Part shown: piece after piece, positions 1 to 5,753 of the stretch
Position numbering within the stretch: position 1 is the stretch's first letter
How the letters are laid out: each line of letters opens with the position of its first letter
Origin: UBA8231 sp964512165
GTDB taxonomy: Bacteria > Latescibacterota > UBA2968 > UBA8231
Assembly (NCBI GenBank): GCA_964512165.1
Contig: CAZEHQ010000115.1
Span: forward strand, 1-13,671
Reading direction: 5' to 3'
DNA: 13,671 nucleotides
Position numbers and translations under genes: made by a program
The notes under the pieces: generated by a model
Database searches by the model: none
Told to the model about the DNA's origin: nothing
What the model saw: the letters and a program-made list of their open reading frames with translations, nothing else

Positions 1-2
1 AC

Positions 3-407
3 TACGGCCAGTGGCGGGGCATCGCCGGCGACGCCAGCGTCGGTGCGCCCAACGTGTACGGCGCCCACCACGGCGGCTTCCTGCCGACCCAGAGCCGGGA
101 CTCCTCCAGCTTCGGCTCGTGGTTGCTGGCCGGCCCCGGCGTCAAGGCGGGCTACGAGCGCCCGGCGGACAAGCTCGGCTACATCCACGCCGCCGACGTG
201 GTGCCCACCTTCTGCCACCTCCTCGGCGCCGAGGCGCCGGCCCAGAGCCAGGGCACCGTGGCGCGGGACCTGCTCCAGGGGTTCGAGATGGAGCGGGAGC
301 GCCAGGCTCCCAACTCGACAACTGTCGAGGCCATGAAGGAACTGGAGGAAGGCAGGGGCCAGCGCTTCGACAGTGCCGAGGAGTTGCGCCGAGACCTCGG
401 CATCTGA
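3..407 (+). CDS. Alkaline phosphatase/sulfatase-superfamily enzyme, C-terminal fragment
   Basis: The reading frame is open from the first bases of the window to a TGA at 405-407, so only about 134 C-terminal residues are present and the start lies upstream. Visible pieces are GAHHGGFLPT, where the His pair resembles the late metal-ligand region of the superfamily, then a GPGVKAGYE segment, then DVVPTFCHLLG, the typical closing element in which a dimetal phosphatase or sulfatase reports its final helix. A charged tail of about 45 residues follows. The family hydrolyses phosphate diesters or sulfate esters using two metal ions; the substrate cannot be told because the nucleophile region is missing. 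It converges on the small HTH gene with a gap of only 29 bases. Family assignment is good, subfamily (nucleotide pyrophosphatase versus sulfatase) is open. Confidence 0.8.
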   Translation, partial: YGQWRGIAGDASVGAPNVYGAHHGGFLPTQSRDSSSFGSWLLAGPGVKAGYERPADKLGYIHAADVVPTFCHLLGAEAPAQSQGTVARDLLQGFEMERERQAPNSTTVEAMKELEEGRGQRFDSAEELRRDLGI

Positions 408-436
408 AGTGTTGGCCCCTGCCCGCTCCTCCCAGC

Positions 437-634
437 TCAGGAGCTGCCCTGCCGCGCCTCCCGGCGCTCCCGCAGGCGGCGGGCGTAGGGCGTCTCGACG
501 CCGTAGCGGCGGCACAGCCGGCTGAAGCTGCGCGGGTCGATGCCGAGGGCCCGGCCGGCGCCCTCGTTGGCCGAGTACAGGCGGGCGGCTCGTTCGATGC
601 GCTGCCGCTCGATGGGGCCTTCCCCCCGGCTCAT
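437..634 (-). CDS. Small Fis-like helix-turn-helix protein, 65 aa
   Basis: A 65-residue basic protein. Residues 23-49 read as a helix-turn-helix: NEGAGRALGI as the first helix and turn, then SFSRLCRRYGVETP as recognition helix. The pattern (acidic start, A-x-x-L-G-I, then S/T-F-x-R-L-x-R-R-Y-G) is like the Fis C-terminal HTH. It is followed by an Arg-rich tail. Its ATG at 634 overlaps the TGA of the Rieske-protein gene as ATGA, so it is probably made by translational coupling from the same mRNA. That overlap is the main reason to believe so short a frame. It lacks any partner or sensor domain. It could be a small DNA-binding regulator or a stand-alone piece of a larger regulator family. The role is unknown. 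Confidence 0.65.
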   Translation of the reverse strand: MSRGEGPIERQRIERAARLYSANEGAGRALGIDPRSFSRLCRRYGVETPYARRLRERREARQGSS

Positions 635-2370
635 GTCTCGTACACAGCCTCTCCGCGGTGCAGCCGCTGGGCGATCTGCAGCGTCTGCAGCAGCTCGCGC
701 TGGGTCGGCGCCTTGGCCGCCAGGTAGCGGGCGGCAGCCACCATCAGGATCCGCCGCTCGCCAACGTCGGTGCGCTCGCCGTGCTGGCGGATGGCGGCCT
801 CCAGCATCTGGAAGCTGTGGAACTCGGCGTCCTCCCTTACCAGAGACTCGGCCAGCGCCCGGAACAGCGGTTCCGCTTCACCCCCTGACACCAGGTAGCC
901 GGAGACCAGCCGCCCGGCTTCGTCGACCTGCTGCTGCTGGTCGAGCAGCCGCAGGTACTCCTCCAGCGCCTCGCCGGGGTCCGCCGCGGCCGCTCCCTCG
1001 TCGGGCAGGCGTGCGGGCGGGACGTTGAGGAAGCGGTCGAGGTAGACCCGCATCGCCCCGTGATAGACGCCGCGCAGCATCTCCGGCGACTCGGCCCTCT
1101 TCAGCATCTGGTGGAGGGCGTTGGCGTACGAGAAGGTGTGGAGCACCGCGATCCAGTCGGAGAACTCGTTGTTCACGTGGAACCGGGTGATGCGCATGGC
1201 CGCGGCCATCGTCACCGCCCGTGCCAGTTGCACGGGGCGCGCGCCCTCCTTCAACGCCGCGTTCAGCTCCTCCACGATCGCGTGGGGATCGTCCTGCAGG
1301 AGCGTCTCGGTGAACTCGCCACCGCCTTGCCATTCCTTCGCCCGGCCTTCCTCTAACAGTTGATCCAGCGACTCGAAGGTATCCCCCAGCAGCGTCACCA
1401 AGTCGACGGGGGAGCGCCAGCTGTTCTGCTCCTCGCTGCGCTGGGCGGCGCTCAGCTGGCGGATGAGCGAGGGCAGGACATCGGCCGCGTGCTCCCAGCC
1501 GATGCGGTCGAGGAGCTCGAAGGCCTTGTTGATGAAATCGATGACGTGACCGCCTTCGAGGTAGAAGTGGTCGGTCGCCGCCGCCACCATCATCTCCGCC
1601 AGGTCGGCCGGGCTCGAAGGGCCCTCGATGGCGGCCAGCAGGGTGCGCTCGGCGCCGTCGGCGTTGCGCACCTCGATGAGGTACCGGAACCACCGCCGGA
1701 GCGCGTCGGGGGGGATCTCCCTGCTCTCGAGAGGCCGCAGCGGCACCCGCGGCGGCTGGCCGCTGGTGTCCGACGCCACGTGCAGGATCCCCTGGTAGAG
1801 GGGGGCGATGCGCTCGTCGCCTTCGAGGTGGTCGCCGACGTTGGCCATGGCCGAGAGGATCGTCATGCCGTTGGACCACCCGGAGCGCCGCCGGCGCGCT
1901 CCGTAGAGGCCGCTGGCCCGCACCACCTCGTCCGGGTCGGCCCCGGCGCGCAGGAGGGCCACCACGGCCTTGGCCATCACCAGCCGGATGTTCTGGTCCA
2001 TGCCCTCCTCGAGCCGGCGCAGACCGCCCTCGACCGGGTCGCGAGGGGACGCGGAGACGTCGACGTACACGCGCCCGTCCCGGACCTCGACCGGGAAGAC
2101 CGCGGCGTCGTCGGCAAAGAGGTCGAAGGTGCAGCCGCTCTTCAGGTCGAACCGGGCGTGGTGCCAGTGGCAGGTCAGGATGCCGTCCTCCACGGTGCCG
2201 CGATGCAACGGGAAACCCATGTGGGGACAGCGGTTGTCGACGGCGTGGAGGTTCCCGTCGGAGTGGAAGACGACGATCGGTACGGGTCCGCCCGAGACCA
2301 GGACTCGTCCCTTGTGCCTGATCTCCTCCAGGGTCCCCGCCTCCAGCGATTTCGCCTCCGGCTTCTGCAT
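631..2370 (-). CDS. Rieske [2Fe-2S] protein with large C-terminal helical domain, 579 aa
   Basis: Residues 12-106 form a Rieske ferredoxin-like domain with both ligand pairs intact: Cys48-x-His50 (CPHMGFPLHRG) and Cys67-x2-His70 (CHWHHARFD). This domain carries a [2Fe-2S] cluster that passes electrons. The following 470 or so residues are helical and His-rich, with blocks such as TDHFYLEGGHVIDF and HVNNEFSDWIAVLHTFSYANALH. I recognise similar Rieske fusions of this size but no named domain, and it lacks the usual catalytic domain order of ring-hydroxylating oxygenases. The start chosen is ATG 2370, because GGAGAG lies at good distance and the Rieske fold begins just after; a longer frame to 2487 would run over the operator and into soxR. 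The gene is divergent from soxR and lies behind a soxS-like promoter, suggesting an oxidoreductase or oxygenase acting on redox-active compounds (inference). Confidence 0.85.
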   Translation of the reverse strand: MQKPEAKSLEAGTLEEIRHKGRVLVSGGPVPIVVFHSDGNLHAVDNRCPHMGFPLHRGTVEDGILTCHWHHARFDLKSGCTFDLFADDAAVFPVEVRDGRVYVDVSASPRDPVEGGLRRLEEGMDQNIRLVMAKAVVALLRAGADPDEVVRASGLYGARRRRSGWSNGMTILSAMANVGDHLEGDERIAPLYQGILHVASDTSGQPPRVPLRPLESREIPPDALRRWFRYLIEVRNADGAERTLLAAIEGPSSPADLAEMMVAAATDHFYLEGGHVIDFINKAFELLDRIGWEHAADVLPSLIRQLSAAQRSEEQNSWRSPVDLVTLLGDTFESLDQLLEEGRAKEWQGGGEFTETLLQDDPHAIVEELNAALKEGARPVQLARAVTMAAAMRITRFHVNNEFSDWIAVLHTFSYANALHQMLKRAESPEMLRGVYHGAMRVYLDRFLNVPPARLPDEGAAAADPGEALEEYLRLLDQQQQVDEAGRLVSGYLVSGGEAEPLFRALAESLVREDAEFHSFQMLEAAIRQHGERTDVGERRILMVAAARYLAAKAPTQRELLQTLQIAQRLHRGEAVYET

Positions 2371-2414
2371 GATTCTCTCCTTTCGCTCGGCGGCTCTCCA
2401 TGAGCCGTGGACCG

Positions 2415-2445
2415 AACCTGCAACTTCAAGTATACTTGAAGTCAA
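2415..2445 (-). promoter_or_regulatory. SoxR-type promoter for the Rieske gene
   Basis: Reading leftward, TTGACT (2445-2440) is a strong -35. It is followed by a 19-base spacer and CAGGTT (2420-2415) as a -10 that keeps the A2 and T6 positions. The overlong 19-bp spacer filled by a palindrome is the hallmark of MerR-family activated promoters. Laid against E. coli soxS from memory, the elements align without gaps. The predicted RNA start is near 2408, giving a leader of about 38 bases before ATG 2370. No equally good elements face soxR. Confidence 0.75.
2423..2442. promoter_or_regulatory. SoxR operator (perfect 20-bp palindrome)
   Basis: ACTTCAAGTATACTTGAAGT is its own reverse complement over all 20 bases. 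It matches the SoxR-box layout (CTCAAG-n4-CTTGAG type) with TCAAG and CTTGA arms around a central TATA. It sits between soxR and the Rieske gene, 16 bases before the soxR ATG, so soxR autoregulation is also likely. Confidence 0.88.
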
Positions 2446-2458
2446 GGAGAATCTTCCC

Positions 2459-2929
2459 ATGGCCGAGATTGCGGAGTCCCTGACCATCGGTGAGGTGGCT
2501 GCCCGAAGCGGAGTCGCCGCGTCCGCCCTGCGCTTCTACGAGGAGGAGGGACTGATCTCGTCAGAGCGGACCGGCGGCAACCAGCGGCGCTATCCGCGGG
2601 CGGTGCTGCGCCGCGTCGCCGTCATCCGGGCAGCCCAGAGGATCGGCGTGTCCCTCCGCGAGATCCGCTCGGCCCTGGACGGCCTCCCCAGCGGGCGCAC
2701 GCCCAACAAGGCGGAGTGGGCGAAGCTGTCGAGGGGCTGGAGGGATCAGCTCGAGGAGCGGATCGAGACGCTGGAGAGGCTGAAGGAGAGCCTGACCGGC
2801 TGCATAGGCTGCGGCTGCCTGTCCCTGCGGACGTGCTCGCTCTTCAACCGGGAAGACGAGATGGCGTCCCGCGTCGACGGCAGCGCCCTGATGGGAAGGC
2901 CCGCGGCGAGACGCAAGTCCTCCGGGTGA
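2459..2929 (+). CDS. soxR: SoxR-type redox-sensing MerR-family activator, 156 aa
   Basis: The N-terminus (about residues 8-75) is a MerR winged helix: LTIGEVAARSGVAASALRFYEEEGL, then RTGGNQRRY, then a VIRAAQRIGVSLREI helix. A dimerising helix covers about 85-112. The [2Fe-2S] loop is complete: Cys115, Cys118, Cys120 and Cys126 in CIGCGCLSLRTC, spaced C-x2-C-x-C-x5-C exactly as in E. coli SoxR (154 aa), followed by SLFN. Oxidation of the cluster by redox-cycling compounds or superoxide twists the operator and activates transcription. ATG 2459 is chosen because AAGGAG lies 9 bases upstream and the MerR domain starts straight after. A longer open frame upstream is antisense to the Rieske gene. 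Outside enteric bacteria SoxR usually controls a few pumps and oxidoreductases rather than soxS, which fits the divergent Rieske gene. Confidence 0.93.
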   Translation: MAEIAESLTIGEVAARSGVAASALRFYEEEGLISSERTGGNQRRYPRAVLRRVAVIRAAQRIGVSLREIRSALDGLPSGRTPNKAEWAKLSRGWRDQLEERIETLERLKESLTGCIGCGCLSLRTCSLFNREDEMASRVDGSALMGRPAARRKSSG

Positions 2930-3066
2930 CCGCGCCGGGGAGCACCGACCTTGCAGTGAGACAGCACCGGCCATGTGCCTTGTGGCGATACGTGAACTGC
3001 CGGCCGGTTAGGCAGTAGTGGTCGATGATCAGCGTGTGCCGCCTGGCAGGCCGTTGATGAAGTCGG

Positions 3067-3106
3067 TTGACAGAGACACCCCTGACATGTACAGTAAGCC
3101 GGTACA
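3067..3106 (+). promoter_or_regulatory. Promoter and operator motifs of the yefM-yoeB module
   Basis: TTGACA (3067-3072), 17 bases, then TACAGT (3090-3095) make a near-consensus housekeeping promoter. TGTACA (3088-3093) overlaps the -10, and GGTACA (3101-3106), one base off, lies 13 bases further on. Paired TGTACA-core palindromes at this place are the known operator form of YefM-YoeB systems, so autorepression is expected. An AAGGAG follows at 3113-3118 for the antitoxin ATG. Confidence 0.75.
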
Positions 3107-3123
3107 TATCACAAGGAGAACGA

Positions 3124-3414
3124 ATGACCACGATCACGACCTATACCCAGGCCAGATCGGAGTTGGCGTCGCTCTGCGACGAAGTCGCCTCGTCTCGCGA
3201 GCCCGTGATCATCCGGCGTCGCAATGCCGAAGACGTCGCCCTGGTCTCCGCGGAGGAATTGGCCAGTCTCCTCGAGACCGCTCATCTGCTCAGATCGCCC
3301 AGGAACGCCCAACGCCTTCTCACGGCGATCAACCGCGCACTGGGCCAGAGGTTGTCTCCATCCTCGGTTGAGGATCTCCGCAGGGAACTCGGTCTTGTCC
3401 AAGAAGGGGAATAG
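3124..3414 (+). CDS. yefM: YefM/Phd-family antitoxin, 96 aa
   Basis: The protein begins TTITTYTQARSELASLCDEV and continues EPVIIRRRNAEDVALVSAEEL, the canonical Phd/YefM N-terminal DNA-binding fold. The LLETAHLLRSPRNAQRLLTAI helix follows, and residues after about 70 form the tail expected to wrap the toxin. It neutralises the downstream YoeB RNase and represses the shared promoter. ATG 3124 was preferred to the earlier start at 3067 because AAGGAG sits 6 bases ahead and the fold begins here; the earlier start would lie inside the promoter. The toxin follows directly, with frames overlapping or nearly so depending on the toxin start. Base composition is less GC-rich than the flanking genes, as is usual for mobile toxin-antitoxin modules. 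Confidence 0.93.
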   Translation: MTTITTYTQARSELASLCDEVASSREPVIIRRRNAEDVALVSAEELASLLETAHLLRSPRNAQRLLTAINRALGQRLSPSSVEDLRRELGLVQEGE

Positions 3415-3688
3415 GAGAGAGCCCAGTCGCCGGTGGATCGGGGTATTCCATCCCGAATTCGTCGAAGATCTGCGCTACTGGGTAAACACCAACCGAAAGA
3501 CGGCCCTTCGCGCCTTTGATCTGATACAGGCCACTCTCCGCGATCCGTTTTCGGGTATCGGCAAACCGGAACCCCTCAAGTATCTCCCGTCCGGAACGTG
3601 GTCGCGGCGCCTGACGGAAGAGCATCGCATAGTGTACATGGTGAGCGAAGGACGTGTGGACTTCCTGCAGGCGCGGTACCACTACTGA
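3395..3688 (+). CDS. yoeB: YoeB/Txe-family mRNA-cleaving toxin, about 97 aa
   Basis: This is a ribosome-dependent mRNA interferase. GKPEPLKYL, WSRRLTEEHRIVY and the C-terminal RYHY match E. coli YoeB. The catalytic set is complete: with TTG 3395 as start, Glu59, Arg78, His96 and Tyr97 correspond to Glu46, Arg65, His83 and Tyr84. The toxin should therefore be active. The start is unclear: no ATG or GTG lies in frame before the conserved FHPEF, and TTG 3395, overlapping the antitoxin by 20 bases, is the only usual alternative start. An AGGAGAG at 3413-3419 has no in-frame start at normal distance. With the TTG start the N-terminus is 13 residues longer than in E. coli. A 20-bp stretch of the gene (3433-3452) is repeated after it at 3781-3800. 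Confidence 0.9.
   Translation: MSKKGNRREPSRRWIGVFHPEFVEDLRYWVNTNRKTALRAFDLIQATLRDPFSGIGKPEPLKYLPSGTWSRRLTEEHRIVYMVSEGRVDFLQARYHY
3433..3452 (+). repeat. 20-bp direct repeat, copy 1 (inside yoeB)
   Basis: GTGGATCGGGGTATTCCATC, coding for the conserved start of YoeB (around WIGVFHP). An identical copy lies 348 bases on. The match ends sharply on both sides. Confidence 0.9.
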
Positions 3689-3780
3689 CAACGCCTGCCG
3701 CCGCAACGGACTGACCTTCCTCGACGGCGCCGGCCCCGGCGAGGTGGCGGGGCGCATCGCGTCCTGTCCGGCCGCAACCC

Positions 3781-3800
3781 GTGGATCGGGGTATTCCATC
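3781..3800 (+). repeat. 20-bp direct repeat, copy 2 (between yoeB and the DUF6785-like gene)
   Basis: The sequence is identical to 3433-3452 but noncoding here. It ends two bases before the stop codon of the leftward membrane-protein gene. The remainder of the 3689-3802 spacer shows no gene; a GC-rich hairpin at 3728-3741 lacks a T-run. Confidence 0.9.
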
Positions 3801-3802
3801 GT

Positions 3803-5737
3803 TCACAGGCTCTGCCGCGCCCACTCCCAGGCCAGGATGACGATCTTCGGGCTCCACTCGCCGATGATGAGTCCCAGGAACAGCGGCTTCAGCGTGTTGT
3901 AGAGCCGCGGTCCTCCCAGGCGCAGGACGGCGGTCTTGATCGCCCAGGCGATGAGGATGCTGAGGAACATCTTGTACGTCGCCAGGCTCACTGGAAAGCC
4001 GATGGGGTGGAAGGGCCACCACACGAGGCGTTGCCGGGCGAACATCAGCAGCCCCATGACCAGCGCCCCGATGCCGGTGTGGCCCCAATAGCCCCAGTTC
4101 GTCCCGGTACTCGTCTGCAGCCGGGCGGCCGCGTCCTGCCACTGGTAGTACCCCTGCTCCTTCAGCGTGTGGGTGATGTTCAGGCCCCCGTGCTCGTAGG
4201 CCGTGCCCAGGAAGACGGCCATGCCGCCGCAGATCGACACCGCGATGGCGATCAGCATGCTGGCCAGGAGCATCCGGCGGTGTCGGCGGATGCTCTCCTC
4301 CACCACCTTGAGGCTCTGCGCCGCGCAGGTCATCACCAGGATGATCATGTCCGCCGCCCAGGCATAGGTGAACCCGAGGGCGACGATCCCCGTCGGTCCC
4401 AGGGCGCGGGTCCCGAGGCCGCCGACGATGGCGTCGGAGGCGATGATGGGACAGGCGAACCAGGGGATCCCGCCTTCGCAGACGACGCGGGTGATCCCCA
4501 GGTAGAGGAGGAAGGCCAGCCCCAGGTAGAGGAACGCGATCCAGGCCGGGAGCCCGAGGAGCCAGAGCCAGAAGCAGATGAAGGAGAAGCTGCCGGCGAA
4601 GAGGAGGACGGCGGTGCGGTAGGACATGATCTCGTCCCCTTCGCTGGCGTCCACCTCCGACGACAGACCCAGGGCGCGGCGCCCGACGGCCACGATGTGC
4701 CTCCGCCCGTTCCACAGGCCGACGACCACCAGGGCGATGAAGGCGCCCAACCCCTCGAAGGAGAAGGTCGTCGGCGAGCGCGTCCACGGACTCATGAGCG
4801 GGTCCGTGTCGCCGCCCCCCGTCAGCGTCGAGATGACCTGGTAGGCCATGTAGACGAAGTAGTAGAAGCAGATCCCCAGGGTCACGTCGCGGCGGATGAA
4901 GTAGGCGAACCCGAGCATCATGAAGCTGATGCCGAGGCGCACCTGCGCGACCTCGCGGAAGAGGTAGACGTACTGCCCGCCCACGTGGATCGGGTCCAGG
5001 GGGTAGTAGCGGGCCAGACCGTTGTTGACGCCGATGATGAAGGGAAGGATGAAACCGAGCCAGAAGATCCAGTTGCGGAACAGGGGCTTGACCAGACCGG
5101 GGCGCGCGCCTTCGCCGGCGTCGTCCTGGATCATGGCGATGGGCAGCTGCATCATCGGGTAGACGAGCCGCTCGTGGTCGATCCACTGCTTGCGCAGGAT
5201 GACGGCGACCGAGACCATGGCGACCCAGAGACACATCGCCATCGGCCCCCAGCCGATCAACAGGACCGGCAGCCACATCCCCCACGGCACCGTGCCGTCG
5301 CCGGACCCTTCGTAGAAACCGCGGATGTCCTGGAAGTAATGGGAGGGCACCACCCAGCTCGGAATGTAGGGGATCACCGCCTCGGCCCAGGCGTTCTCCG
5401 GGGAGATGTAGTAGGCCATGGAGGTGATGTGGGGCAGCAGGTAGTCGGGCAGGCCGTTGGTGGCGACGCCGGAGCCGACGATCCACATCACGTAGACCTG
5501 GGCCAGCTCGGGCGGCGTCAGCACCCAGTCGCGCTTGAGGAGTCCCAGCAGGGGGTTCACGACCAGCGCCATCAGGAACAGCATGAGGTTGGCGCCGATG
5601 GTGTAGTGCCAGGTGGAGAAGGCTCCGACGCGGAGGACGTAGGTGGAGTAGTTGAACCCCGCCCCCACGACGATGCACCCGAGGGTGCCGACGATGAGTC
5701 CGCGGTAGGTGCAGCCGAAGACGCGGGGTGTGTCCAT
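3803..5737 (-). CDS. DUF6785-like polytopic membrane protein, 644 aa
   Basis: A very hydrophobic protein with roughly 13-14 membrane spans. Examples are GLIVGTLGCIVVGAGFNYST (first span), ANLMLFLMALVVNPLL, QVYVMWIVGSGVATNGLP, then pairs through FAGSFSFICFWLWLL and AWIAFLYLGLAFLLYLGITR, and late spans ending GLIIGEWSPKIVILAWEW. The start (short hydrophilic MDTPRVFGCTYR, then span 1), the PDYLLPHITSMAYYISPEN loop and the overall length fit the DUF6785/DUF6784 proteins seen in Planctomycetota and uncultured relatives. Their function is unknown; a transporter-like role is only suggested by the topology. ATG 5737 begins 16 bases after the transglutaminase gene, so the two share an mRNA. Such proteins often lie beside secreted hydrolases or transglutaminases. 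It converges on yoeB. Confidence 0.82.
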   Translation of the reverse strand: MDTPRVFGCTYRGLIVGTLGCIVVGAGFNYSTYVLRVGAFSTWHYTIGANLMLFLMALVVNPLLGLLKRDWVLTPPELAQVYVMWIVGSGVATNGLPDYLLPHITSMAYYISPENAWAEAVIPYIPSWVVPSHYFQDIRGFYEGSGDGTVPWGMWLPVLLIGWGPMAMCLWVAMVSVAVILRKQWIDHERLVYPMMQLPIAMIQDDAGEGARPGLVKPLFRNWIFWLGFILPFIIGVNNGLARYYPLDPIHVGGQYVYLFREVAQVRLGISFMMLGFAYFIRRDVTLGICFYYFVYMAYQVISTLTGGGDTDPLMSPWTRSPTTFSFEGLGAFIALVVVGLWNGRRHIVAVGRRALGLSSEVDASEGDEIMSYRTAVLLFAGSFSFICFWLWLLGLPAWIAFLYLGLAFLLYLGITRVVCEGGIPWFACPIIASDAIVGGLGTRALGPTGIVALGFTYAWAADMIILVMTCAAQSLKVVEESIRRHRRMLLASMLIAIAVSICGGMAVFLGTAYEHGGLNITHTLKEQGYYQWQDAAARLQTSTGTNWGYWGHTGIGALVMGLLMFARQRLVWWPFHPIGFPVSLATYKMFLSILIAWAIKTAVLRLGGPRLYNTLKPLFLGLIIGEWSPKIVILAWEWARQSL

Positions 5738-5753
5738 GCGAGTAGAGGCGACC

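Noticed and set aside
1360..2403. A 347-codon open frame on the + strand
   Set aside because: Antisense to the Rieske gene, whose ligand motifs and ribosome site leave no doubt about the strand.
2997..3016. Hairpin ACTGCC/GGCAGT after soxR as terminator
   Set aside because: Six-base stem with a nine-base loop, no T-run, and 68 bases beyond the stop; too weak to call. The 137-base spacer 2930-3066 otherwise shows nothing convincing.
3728..3741. GC-rich hairpin CGCCGG-CC-CCGGCG as terminator between yoeB and the membrane-protein gene
   Set aside because: The loop is only two bases and no T-run follows on either strand; such palindromes are expected in this GC-rich DNA.
3576..5678. A 700-codon open frame on the - strand
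   Set aside because: Same strand but shifted relative to the DUF6785-like gene; Arg/Pro/His-rich low-complexity translation with none of the membrane spans.
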